Assembly: GCF_000208865.1 (NCBI RefSeq)
Contig: NC_018396.1
Span: 5,388,514 to 5,452,513 of the forward strand
Source: Neospora caninum Liverpool
Lineage: Eukaryota > Apicomplexa > Conoidasida > Eucoccidiorida > Sarcocystidae
Reading direction: 5' to 3'
DNA: 64,000 nucleotides
Within the stretch, counting starts at the first letter, position 1. The number at the start of each line of letters is the position of its first letter. The translations under genes were made by a program, and so were the position numbers. Shown here piece after piece: positions 11,740 through 23,091 of this stretch. The notes beneath the pieces were generated by a model, which worked only from the letters and a program-made list of their open reading frames with translations, had not been told where the DNA came from and searched no databases.

Positions 11740-13952
11740 CAGCCGACCAAAAAAAGCGCCGTTTTCCCTTCTGTTCTTTCTCGCCTTTTCGGGCGGTCGA
11801 AAAAGAGATCTGCTGGAGCGCCGCTGTGCGAATTGTGACGCCGTGTTCACAAAGCGGACCCGCTGTTCAGCGAGCTCTTCTCCCGGCTGGTCACTTTCCT
11901 GGTCCAATGCCCAACGCCTTCGTCTTCGTTGTGTATGCGTTGTGTACGAGTCCGTGTCTGTCGCCTAATTCGGAAACCGTCCACTTCTTCCGCGAAAAAA
12001 GACAAAACTCTTGGGCGTTGCGCCGAGCGCAAAAACTGTAACGGGGTATCCGGTTTCGCTGACCGGCGTCGACGTGAGAAAGCGCCGTCTCTTCCCCCGC
12101 GGCGAGCGGTAGCGTCCACCATGAGAAAACAGGAAAGTTCGCGGAAAGAAAAAGAAGCTCGGGAGGGAGAAGACCGACGGTGACGGAAAAAGGCGCTCAC
12201 GTGGCGCATATCCTAGGCCAACGTAGGTTCCGCTGGTAACTCTGCCCAGACGGACCGCGCTCTCTGGAGCATGACCGAAATGCGTTTTCAAACCGACATC
12301 CCTTTTATTTTCGGCCTTTTATCCAACGTGGACGGTCTTTTCTCTCGTCCGTTTGTTGTTGCGACCAATAAATCCCTTCATGTTTCCGTGTTTTCGGCCA
12401 CTCCTGTGAAAACACCAGGCAGCACCGCTGGCCGTCCAGTTTGTCCCATTTGTCGTTGCCCATGCCCGTGGCGAGCCGCGCGTCGTCTTCCGTTTTCGAT
12501 TTCTTTTCCAGGTTCTTCTTTACAGCGGCGCGCGACTCGCAGAAGCCGTCCGATTTCCTCAGGCTCACTTCTTCTCGCCTTCTGTCACCGCGGGACCAGG
12601 CGCGCGGCCTCCCAGGCGAGTACCAGTGATGTGTGATACACAGGCGGCCAAGCCTCCCTTTCTCTCCTCTCAGGCTTTTACCTCTCCTGCAGTCTCCAGT
12701 CAGCAACGCGCGCACACATCCAGTAGACCCCCAGGTTTTCCTGCGCTCTCGCGTTCTTTTTCCGTCCTTCTTGGCGCTTGTTTGTGCGGCCCCGCCCGAC
12801 AGACCTCGCGTTCTGTAGGGGAGATCTCTGAGTTTTTCCCGGAGACAGCTCCTTTCAAGCGTCTCCGTTTCTCAGCCCCAAACTGTTACGCTGTTCTCTC
12901 GTGCAGAACCCGACCTTTTTTGCTGAGCGTCGTTCGCCGTTCAAAAAGGGATTTTGGTGATTGGTCCAGGTGTTTTTCGCCGTGCAAACGCGCCCACCCC
13001 CCTTTGTTGTGCTTTTCCGCGTCGCGGAAAAACTGCCGGAGGGGCCGAGCTCCGAGGTCTTCTTGACTTTCTGTGCTGTCGGCGTTGGTAGTTCTCCCTC
13101 CCCGACGCGTCTGCGTGTCTGTTTCTCAACAGTTGCGCAAAGACCGCTCAGTCAGCCTCTCCTCGGGCCGTGTCCTCTCTTCTGTGTCTCCACTCTCGCC
13201 TTCCGTCTTGTCTTGAGTCCCTTGAAACAGGACGCCCAGCTTGACTCGCACGCAATTGTTTTTCCGTCTTTCCTCTCCCCGATCGTTCCCTCCTCCCCGC
13301 CCGGAACCCTCCGTTCTCCCCACCGCTCTCGTCGTTCTCACGTCTGAGGAAGCAGCTGCTCATGCCTGCTCTCGCGTGAAGACGAGGCGCGAACCGAAAA
13401 GAATGGCGAGTAACAGAGTCACCGGGTTGCGTGTGTCGCTCGCCCGTCTTCCTCGCTGCGCCCTCTCTGCCGTCCATAGCGTCGGGTGTTGCTGAACGAA
13501 CTTTTCCCGGGATCAGCGCGAGAACCCGAAAGGGACAGTTTCCGCGGAGTGGAGAGGCAAAGGAGAGGATCCCAGTCCACAAACTTCTTTCGCTGTTCCC
13601 GCTCCCTGCGTCACCCTGCACACCATTTTGAATGTTTGCGTTCCCGTGTGGTAGGCCGTCTGTCCCTACACCCGTGGGACAGTCCAGTTGACGTCCTTTG
13701 CTTCTCTCTTTTTATTCCGTTGCTGCGTCTCGTGCTCTTGGCAGTTTTCTTTGTGAGCCGCTTCCCCCGCTCTCCGCGCGTCCGTACACCGGTGCGCGTG
13801 AGCTTCGTCTTGTTTCCGCCGTCTCTACGGCGCGCGTCTCACTTTCGCTGCCTGTCGGCTTCCGGCTCGTTTTTGTCGTTTTTCGGTTCCTGATTGCACC
13901 GTGTTTTTGTCGCTGCCGATGCCCCCCTCTCTGTTGCCCGCGCTTGTTTCTG

Positions 13953-16900
13953 ATGGATTCTCTCTGGGGCCCATCTCAGGGTACAGGCGCTCCCACAGGA
14001 AGGACTTCGGGTTGCCGCCAGGGGATCCCTGAGGCATGCCGGAAGACTTCGTTGCCTCTCCTTGCGATTGAAGACGTCACAGGGGGCAAGAGCCGCCGCC
14101 CGCTTTCTGGTCGTGCCGATTCAAACTCCTCGCTGTGTCCATGTGTGGCAAATCAGCCATCTCTGGCAGAGGAGGCCCAGTGTACATCTCGCTCGTCTGT
14201 TTCTACGCCGTCTTCTTGCGGTTTCCTCTCCTGTGATTCGCCTGCGGCAACTCGTGGGTCACCTTTTCGTTTTGTTCCCCTCGCTCCGCATGGCGCGGGA
14301 TCTCGAGCTCGATCCTCTGTCACGGCTGGCCTCCTCGAGACCGCCGAGGAAGCGTCTCCTCCGTCGACAGCTTTCACTGAGAGTTCTTCCTTCGCTTCGT
14401 CTCCGTCTCTCTGCAGTTTGCACTTGTCTCCTGTCCGTTCTTCTTTTCTGAGCAGTTGTTTGCCTGCCTGGGCGCGCGACTCGTCCGAGACAGCCCCGTC
14501 CGTCCCTCGCTTTTCTCCACCTTCTTTCTCGTCCTCAGACCGCTTGACAGACACTGTCTCTGCGCCTCCCGAGGTTTGGTTCTCGGCGTCGCCACTCGTG
14601 GGCGCGTCGCCCCGTGGCGGGCGTCGCCCTCGCGCAGAAGCGACGTCTCCCCAGGGGACCGACGCGTCCGGGATCGCGGCGCAGCGGCGAGAAGAGCCGA
14701 ACAAGGCTGCGTGCGCTGGGAAGCCCGACGCCGACCTCGCTGCCGCGTTCGCGGCTTCGCAGGCGAGTCTGCCGGTGTCTCCGTCGCCCCATGGAGGTCT
14801 GCAGGCCTTGTGCACGTCGCCGCTCCTGCCGGCGACGTCGCCTGTCTCCTCAATCTATTTGCAGTCGCCGCTCGTCTCGCTGCCTCCGCCGGCAGGGGCC
14901 GCGGCGGCGGCGGCGCTCGCTCTCGGGGCGTTCCCCGTCATTGCGCAGAGCACCGTGGACGGAGTCCTCCTCTTCCCGGCGTACGCGCCGCCGCCCTGGG
15001 TGCAGGTTTTCGAGCTCGGTCGCTGGCGGTTCGGCGACGCCGACGACCGCCAGGGTTGGACAACCAAGAACATGCGCTTCGTGCTGGAAAACCGACTGTA
15101 CCCCTTCCCTGCGGGCGACGAGCCGGGGACGAGAACGAGCGGAACCGCTGGGAAGGCCAAGGAGGCGCTACAACTCGGCCCCGGAGCGACCGACGCGGCC
15201 GCCGACGCGACGCCTGCCGTGCGGCCCTCGGGCGTTCACGGAGAGCAGTTGCCGAGCGGCGCCAGCGGGGAGAACGTGGAGCCGAGCTCTCCTGCCCGCG
15301 ACTCCACAGCGGCCGGATCTGCGCGCCCGGTCGTCGTCGTTGAGTACGGGGCCTCGCCGCCGAGTGCTGCGAGCCTCGAGGCGGCAGTCGCGGGGCTGCT
15401 CGAGTATTTCCACGGAGACAAGTCGGGCATAAGCGGTCTGCTGGGGGGCGAGCGGGAGCGTCGACACTCCTTCTCCGTCAGCCCGCGCCACACCGCCGCG
15501 CATGCAGGCGTCGGCGCGAGCCCCGTGGTGTCGGGTCTGTTCGCGCTCGGGAGTCCCCTCATGCGGCGCCGCAGCTCCAGCAACATCAGCGTCGTCCTCT
15601 CGGACCAGCGCGGCGAGGGCGGCGCGAGTGTGGGGGCGAGCGCGCCGCCGGCCTTCTTGTGCCCGAGCGCGGAGGTCGTGCACGGGGCGCTGAAGCTCGC
15701 CATCCGGTTCGGCGTGCCCGACGGGCTGAAGAAGACCGTCTGGCTCGTGGCGAACAACGCCTGGGAGTTCCTCAAGGGCCACGAACACCTCTACAAGAAC
15801 GCGCTGCAGCAGACCTTTGGCGACAGGGTCCCTGCGACGCTCAAGGGAAAGTGTCCGACGTTTTCCGCGGGTGTCCTCGGGCTCCAGGAAGACATCTCCG
15901 GGAAGCAGACGCGGTTAAAGGACTTTGAGTTCGAGACGGACACACCCCTCGCGGCCTGGCGCGCCCGGATGGGCCCCAGCGAAGCCGAGGCGCCGACCGG
16001 TCGAGGCGAGTTCTTCGCCGATATCACCGAGTCGACTGCCGACCTCTTGAAGAGCTGGTTCGCCCCCACGCCGCGAACCGGCCCCACCGGCCGCGAGGGC
16101 GGCGCGGACGGGCCCTCTGGCGACGGGTCCGCCGGGTACCACTTTGCGACCGCGCCCGCCACGCCGCGCTGGCTGTCGCTGCTCAAGGGAAGGAGACAGA
16201 AAGTCGGGAGCAATCCTCTCGGCCAGACGATTCGGGACGACTTGAATTTCTGGCCGGCCCCGCCGAGTCCCTCCGCGGAGCAAAGTCTCCGCGGGTCGGG
16301 GAGTGCGGACGGCGCCGGAGACAGCGGCGCCGCCCTCGCCGGAGACAGCGGCGCCGCCCTCGCCAGAGACAGCGGCGTCGCGGGAGAGACATCCCGCGGG
16401 ACCGCGGCCGGAGTCGCGCTGCTCCACGGCCTGGGCAGCTTCAAGAGCAGCGAGATGTACGGCGAGAGGGAGCGCGGCCTCGCGACGGAGACCAGAGATC
16501 GAGGCCGAGACCTCCAGAAGATCGACGAAGACCGAGCCCCGATGCACGTATCGGCGTCGCCCGGGGGCCCTCGGGGGCGCAGCGCCGGCTGCGAAGGCAA
16601 CACGGATGGAACTGCGACGGGAGTGGAGGTCGGCGAGCCGGAGGCCGAAGACTCGGCGAGGATGGCGCACCAGCGGTCGCCGGCGTGGCACGGCCGCACG
16701 GAAGCCGATGTCGAGGCCTTGCAGCAGGCCAGGCAGCGGGGCCGGGATTTTTTGGTGGCGCGCAGCAAGCTGTTTCTCGACTACATGAAGACCCGGCCGG
16801 AACCGGCGAACGGGGACGACTCGTTCGACGTCGAGAAGCAGTCGTCGCTGGCGAAGGAGTTGTTTGGGCGCCGCGACAGCACCGAGGTCCAAGACTTTCG

Positions 16901-19900
16901 GCGGTACATGCGCGAGACCCACCATCGCCACATGCGGCACGCCGAGCGCATGCGGCGCGCTCGGGAGCGATCCAGAGAGCGCCTGACGAGCTCCTTCGCC
17001 CTCTCCTCGGTGTCCAACTACCTGGCGGCCACGGGCGACGCGCCAGGTCCGGCGCCGCGGCGCTTCAACACGGCCTCGTCGCTCGACTCGGCGGACTCCT
17101 TTGCGTTGCGCAGCCCGGCCGGCGCCTCGTGGACGCTGGACGGCGGCATGTCCCAAGACTCCATGGCCCTTAACGGGATGCGCGCCGCGTACTCGGACTA
17201 CAACTTGCTCACGGCGCACGCGGCAGCTCGCCAGCAGCAGGCGGCGGCAGTGGCGGCGGCGCACCGGCAGCCGAGCCCGGAGAAGACCGGCAGGGCGGGT
17301 AGCAAGAAGAGGACCAAACTGAAGCTGCCTTGGATGGCTGCGGCCTGGCCCGAGGGCGTGAACAAGGGCCGAGCTGGCGAGCGGGAAGACGAGGCGCGCC
17401 TGGCTGAGACGCCCCGGACTGCCTTGGAGTCGGGTCATTTCGATGGTCCAGGGGGCGTGGACGGAGGCTTGGGCGAGCCTGCGAAGAGCGCGTGGGGCGC
17501 CGGTATGCACACCCCGGAGCGAGAGAAGAGGACGCTGTTTGGCCGGAAGAAGAAAGACTGCGGTCGGGGGAAATACCCAGTCTCGGCCGCCGAGCCGGCC
17601 GGAAGCGCCCAGGGAGACGGCGGGCCGGGGGAGGGCCCGACGCTGTGTCGAGCAGCCTCGTCCCCGACCTCTGCGCCACTCGGCTTCGATCCTCTGGTGA
17701 GCGTGGCCAAAGAGGCACCGCCGGCCGCTTCGCTCCCGAGTCGTCTCCCGTGGCGACGCAGCGGAACTGGCTCGGTCGAGGGCTACGGCGCGACGGGCTC
17801 GGGGGGAAAGCCCATTTCCGGCGGGTCTGGGCCGCTGGGCGGGAAGAAGCGAGACGCTCGGGGCGGCGCGAGCAAAAGCGGCGACCTGCGCGGCGCGGGC
17901 GGGAAGAGCGCCGCGTGGCTCGAAGTGCGACAGCCGCTGGGCTCTGCTCCGGCCTCGCAGGAGGAAGGCAAGGAGGTGGATGCCGCCATGGTTGCCAAGG
18001 ACAAGGTCTGCCTGCCTGCGCCCGGTGCGGTGGACCGCCAAGAGGCTCACCCGGCCGCGCCAGGAGGCGTCTCGGCCGGAAGTGCGGACCGGGACGGGAT
18101 GTCGCGCTGGGCACTCCAGCTGAGCAGCGGCGAGACCGAGGCGAGCAAGGCGGGCGCCCCGATGTCTCCGCAGGGGAAGCGAGACCCGTTTGCATGGAGC
18201 GAGAAGGACGAGAGAGACCGGTTGGCGGCCGGGACGGCGCTCGCGGCCGACCTCCGGGCGAGTGCGTACGCGTCCTCGGCGTTCTTGGACGCCCACCGCG
18301 CTGACGAGACCCCGGGGAAGAAGAAGAAGAATTTCGGTTTCTTCCGGCGACTGTTTTTCCACCCGAACCCCTTTGGCTACGCGAGTCGGCGCGTAACGAC
18401 CGACGAGGCCGCCCCCGAGGGCGACAGAGAGCCTGCTGGCGCGAGGCGCGGGACACCGTCGCTCGCGGGAGCCCCGAACTCTTCGTTCGCCGCGGAAGCG
18501 TGGCCGAGGCGGGTCTCTGAGGCCGAGGAAGAGGGCGAGGCGAGCCGCGGCGAGGGCCCGGAGGCGGACACGCCCTCGCAGCTGTCGCTGGACGCAGGGG
18601 ACGCCTCGGCGCGCGCCAGGAAGCCGGCGCAGTCGCGGCCCGGAAACGGGATTCTCGCGTCCTGCGCGTGCTGTTGCGCGGCCAATGCGGACGCCGGCCG
18701 GCCAGTTGGGCCTCCGTTGAGCGCGCAACTCGTGGCGCGTGAAGGCCCCAGCGAAATCTTGAGTCGCGGGTTTTCCCGAGTGATCCAGAAGAGTGGTGAA
18801 CGCAGCGGATCTGAGACTACGGCCTGGCAAGGGAGCCTGCAGGGCGCGTCGCGCGAGCACGGGGAGAAGCGCGGCGACGGACCGGACGAGGCGGCGTTCG
18901 AGCTGCCGCCGTCTGCATGCTTCTGCCCGGGGGCGGACGGCCGACACGGGGTGGAGGGCGCACGTCTTTCCGCCTCGTCCACGCACTCGACGAGGCTCTG
19001 TCCCTCCGCGTCCGTTTCCTCGTTGGCGCTGCTGGGGCGCGCACCCTTGCACGGCCAGCCCTGCCGGGAGGGCTGGGCCTCGAGTCCTGCGAGTCCGACG
19101 GCGTTTCGGCGCCCCGCGGAGGCGGCGCGGTCGCCGAGTCGGTGGGGCGAGAGTGCTGCGGAGCCTGGCCGGTTGAAGAGCAAAGAGAAACCGGAGAAAC
19201 GACACCGCCTCCTGATGGGGCTGCGGAGACACAAGAAGACTGGAGCGAAGACGGAAGGGCTCCCACAGCAGTTGCCGGCGGACGCGGACGGCCAGGTCTC
19301 TGCGTTCTCGACGGACCCGTGGGCGGCTCTGGGCGAGGCGCCCGCGGCGGAGGCGAGTCAGCAGACCCATCGTCTCCTTCCGCTGTCGCCGCTTTTGTCT
19401 GCCTGCGGCCCCCTGACGCATCCGCCGTCGCCCTCGTTCCATTCGGGCCTTGCGGGCGCGCTCGTCCCGACTTCGCCCCTCTGGCGGGCCATGCACCTTC
19501 CGGGCGCCGGCGCCGGGGCGCCCGACCACGGCGCGGAGTATCGGCGCCAGCTGAAGAAGGCGGACGTCTACGAGGTTGAAGACGTGACCGACTTTCACTT
19601 GCTGCTCACGGAGAAAGGCAAGGAGAAGGCACGGCGCCTGCTTTGGTGTCTGAACGCGCTGCACGGCGCAGTCGAGTTCTGCCCCGTTTTGCCGCCGCTG
19701 ACCTGCGTGCTGCTGCTTTACTTTGACGAAGACGTCGCGTACGTGATTCTCCACTGCTTGCTGAAGAAGGCCGTGCAACGCGAACGAAGCAGCAACGACT
19801 CGCCGTTCATGCCCGTCAAGCGCAAAGACTTTGTCCGATTCGTCAAACTCATCACGGCCACGATCGCCCAGCGCCTGCCGCGCCTGTACACCCACCTGCG

Positions 19901-20868
19901 CTCGCTGACGATCGACGTCGCTGCCTGGGTCGCGCGCGGCGTCCAAGACGGTTTCGCTAGGATGCTGCCGTTCGACTTCGTCCTCCGGATCTACGGCGCG
20001 TTTTTGTTCGAGGGCGCAAATGTGTTCTTCAGACACTGCGTCGCCCTCCTCAAGCTCCTCGAGCCGTCGCTCCTGAACTGCACAGACCACGAAGCGGCGG
20101 AAGACGTCCTCTACAACTGCGGAGACGATCCCGCCGTCACGCTCCACGGCCTCTCCAAGACGGCCTTCCGTTACAAACTCCGCGTTGAAGTCCCCTTCCA
20201 CAAGCAAACTGCTGAGTTCCCCACTCCGTACTTGATGACTACCCGCATGGTGAGAGACGGCGCCACGCAGACAGCCGTCGGAAAAAGCGGCGGGGTGAAG
20301 CGAGACCAGAGCGAGTCGTGGCCCCCACTCGAAAGCTGCCGAAAAAAACCGCAGAGAAGACGCGAGAGAAACCGAAATTTCACAGGTTCTTACAGTGCGC
20401 AGACAAAGACAGAGGGGACGGCGGGTTACAAAAGCGGCAAGAACGAGAGAAGCAGAGAAAAAGGGAAATAGAGACCAGCCGCGTGGCCGCGCATGTGCTT
20501 CGCCGTCGGCCGTCCACACGCTTTTATCCAGGTTTCTCGCCACTTTCTAGCCGTCCGTCTCTCGTCTGTGCTCGAGAGGCTTCTCGCCGTCCTTTTTCGC
20601 GACCGTGCATGCTGCCGTTGTGCCCTTCTCCTTCAGCGCCAGTTTCACCGCCCGCGTCTCCGCGACGAATCGCGAATTCTCCAACCCCAACACTGGGAAG
20701 CTATCTGGGGCTGGGTCCCTGAAACTGCCCGCATTCTCGTAAGTCAAACATCGGCCTTGCATGCGTCCAAATTGCTCCAGATCCTGCATGCAGAAACACA
20801 GGCGCACTGGACTTCATTTACACACATATGTTTGGGGACATATACTCTACTCCGTATAGACATCTATT

Positions 20869-20899
<31 letters not shown>

Positions 20900-23091
20900 G
20901 GATGTACGGGTATCAATATGACAGTATTTTTCCTTGGGACTGAGACGTGCTTTCCGTGTGGAGAGGGATAGGCAGAACCTGATCTCCACTGGAAGCATGC
21001 CTTCGTTTTTCCATTTCGGCATCGATTTGTGCCTTCATCGCATGTGCGCTTTTGCTCTACTCGTCGTGCGGTTTCTTCTCCCAGATGACTCTGCATATAG
21101 TTAGGTCTGTCTACATATATCCACACGTTTATATATATATATATATATGCAGTGGTATATGTGGTTGTATGTATGAGCGGTAGGGATAGCTTCCGACAGG
21201 CGGTTGTACTGTATGTATGTATGTATATGTATGTATATGTATGTATGTATGTATGTATATGTATGTATGTATATGTATGTATGTATACATATACGGATCG
21301 ATATAAGGATATTGGGTGATGCCTTTTTTTTCTCTTCGATGGCGCGGCTTACCTGTGTCGCCGTGTCCATCGAACAATATTTGCGTTTCTGCACATACAC
21401 GATGACGTGCTGGCGTCTTCTGTTTCAGGGGTTGCTTTAGACGTGTGCGTGTTGTGGGCCTTTGTTGCGGCATTTAGGTGCCGACGTTGGAGTATTCGAG
21501 CGACAGCCACGGAATGAGCATCACTGCCATGTTACAACGCCTCACACCCTTTTTGCGGTCTCCAATGCTCCTTGTCATCTCCACCCGGGAGGGGGGGATT
21601 CTCGGCTGCTTCAGTCCGTTTCCTTTCAGATACGACGCCAAAGCCGCCGCCAGTGAGCGAGAGAGACCACACGACCGATCGCAGAATTTCCCCTATTGGC
21701 TGCTTCCTGCACATCCCGATCTTTTTATCCTATTCTACCGTCATCTTCGTACTTCGATAGCCGTTTCTATGCATATAAATATGCATATATAATATATGTG
21801 TATATGTACGTATATATATGTTGGCATTACATCTCTGCCTCTGTCTCTGTCGTGGCAGATTTTAACAAAACCTTTCTGTATCTCGCTTCTTCCTCCGGCT
21901 GTTTATGCGTGGCGTTCGTCTGTTTCCACTACTCTTGACGTTTGTGGATATCTAGAGTGTGTTGCTGGATACGTCGGCGAAGCAGCTGCTGAAAAAGTGT
22001 GTTTTTTACGTGCAAGAATACACACGAGCGCGCGACACGTCTGCATGCGCCTAGTCTGCATGCGCCTAGTCTGCATGCGCCTAGTCTGCATGCGCCTAGT
22101 CGCCTGCTCTACAGAGAGAACTGGAGCTGTGTTGCAGCCCTTTCTCGGTTGGCTGTTCCGCCTGGAGGGACAAAACCCTTTCGAGTTCTCGTCAAACATC
22201 CAAAGTTGGAAATCCATTTCCGCCAGCCGTGCGTGCGTTCACCACTCTTTCTCTCTACTACGCAGGAAATATACATGCACACATACACACATCTCCGTAT
22301 CTGTACAGATATCAATTTTTGTCGCTTTGTGTACAGCCCCGATGTGGATGTGTATATGCATGGTTTGTCTTTACTGTTCGGGTTTTTGGATGCATCCGTT
22401 CCCTGTTTTTGCAGGTGACGCTCCCTTGGATATTTCCTTCGTTTATCAGTTGCAGCCTGAAGAGCAGGCGTATTGGTGGACCGGTGCAAATCAGATCTTC
22501 ATGAACGTCACGCACAAACATATCATCATTGGCGGCAACGAGTAAGCCCTGTCCATCTCGGTATGAGTGTGTATACGAACATAAATACATACATATATAT
22601 ACATATATGCATACACTTATATATACGGAAATCTGTGTATGTATCGATATGGATATGCGGTGTAAACAGAGATGCTCATATATATATATATATATATATA
22701 TTTCCATACCTGTTTCTTCTCTCTCTCTGGTATACATGGGCCCCATTTCTTTTCCCGCACATGCAAGTCTACATATTTTATTTCGATGTATTGATCTGTA
22801 TATGCTTTGTCTTCGGGGAGCATCGGCGTCTCCATCTCCACCCGCTTTGTCTGCGTTGAGGTTGGGCCGTGTTTTCGTCGGAGGGAGAACTCGAGAGCGT
22901 TTCTTTGCGAGGTTGAAAAAGACGCGGCGCGCTGGGCGTGTGTCTGCAGCATCGCAATCTTCATCGACGAGGACCTACGGAAAGGTCAGAGCAGGAAGTC
23001 TGCCTCTTTCGATTCGGCGAAGCTCGTGAAGGACGAGATGGGCGACTTCCTCATCTCCCTCCTCGAGATCTGGATCCTGCGCGAGGAATAG
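13953..23091 (+). CDS. TBC-TLDc protein, TBC1D24/Skywalker-like
   Basis: Five exons: 13953-20249, 20637-20738, 21478-21652, 22415-22541 and 22950-23091, giving about 2,280 residues; phases 0, 0, 1, 2 fit and all introns are GT-AG. The TBC domain is split: its N-terminal helices lie at residues about 576-665 (FGVPDGLKKTVWLVANNAWEF), and the rest at about 1863-2090 (VEFCPVLPPLTCVLLLYF, then LPFDFVLRIYGAFLFEG), with about 1,200 residues of Gly/Ala/Ser/Arg-rich sequence between. The TLDc domain follows at about 2100-2280 (WGWVPETARIL, LEYSSDSHGMS, HIIIGGN, AIFIDEDLRKG, LEIWIL). This order and wording match animal TBC1D24 and fly Skywalker (WSWVPE, FCPALP), which act at synaptic vesicles, bind phosphoinositides and lack the catalytic fingers; here too I see no YxQ glutamine finger and no clear IxxDxxR arginine finger. 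Active Rab-GAP function is therefore doubtful. The start is the first ATG of the frame. The first 575 residues are low complexity. Confidence 0.9.
16314..16382 (+). repeat. 24-bp coding tandem repeat (three units)
   Basis: Two identical 24-base units (16314-16337 and 16338-16361) and a diverged third one, encoding GDSGAALA-type repeats at residues about 788-812 of the TBC-TLDc protein, within the insertion that splits the TBC domain. This suggests that the insertion grows by local duplication. Confidence 0.9.
20872..20899. repeat. (TA)n microsatellite in TBC-TLDc intron 2
   Basis: About 28 bases of TA repeat within intron 2 (20739-21477), which also holds further TA (about 21130-21148) and GTAT tracts. 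Confidence 0.9.
21211..21296. repeat. GTAT microsatellite in TBC-TLDc intron 2
   Basis: About 86 bases of GTAT repeats interrupted by GTATAT units, close to the acceptor of exon 3. Likely polymorphic between strains. Confidence 0.9.
22039..22101. repeat. 15-bp tandem repeat x4 containing TGCATGC
   Basis: The unit GTCTGCATGCGCCTA is repeated four times without change from 22039 to 22098, followed by a partial fifth copy (GTC). It lies in intron 3 of the TBC-TLDc gene. Each unit contains one TGCATGC, a word enriched in coccidian promoters and bound by some ApiAP2 proteins in Plasmodium. Confidence 0.95.
22679..22701. repeat. (TA)n microsatellite in TBC-TLDc intron 4
   Basis: Short pure TA tract inside intron 4 (22542-22949). 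Confidence 0.85.

Larger units (their letters stand above)
9006..13952. other. intergenic region upstream of TBC-TLDc gene
   Basis: No gene is supported. It contains a (CA)15 microsatellite (11031-11060), two adjacent perfect hairpins (11641-11739, listed separately) and a long pyrimidine-rich stretch from about 12400 to 13950 that looks like the leader of the following gene. Several frames of 100-230 codons are open but none shows conserved sequence or splice sites linking it to a neighbour. Confidence 0.45.

Noticed and set aside
13698..13952. N-terminal extension of the TBC-TLDc frame
   Set aside because: The frame is open upstream but contains no ATG before 13953; the extension would need a TTG start, and its translation is hydrophobic/Cys-rich as expected from pyrimidine-rich leader DNA.
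15915..20543. 1,542-codon open frame on the minus strand
   Set aside because: It is exactly antisense to the TBC-TLDc exon 1. GC-rich codons with few T/A third positions keep the opposite strand open; the plus strand encodes the conserved TBC domain, and the minus frame shows only Arg/Leu/Gly-rich sequence.
22807..22949. Upstream extension of the last TBC-TLDc exon
   Set aside because: The frame is open but its sequence does not match TLDc; the acceptor before 22950 joins GGN directly to the conserved AIFIDEDL block in the right phase.
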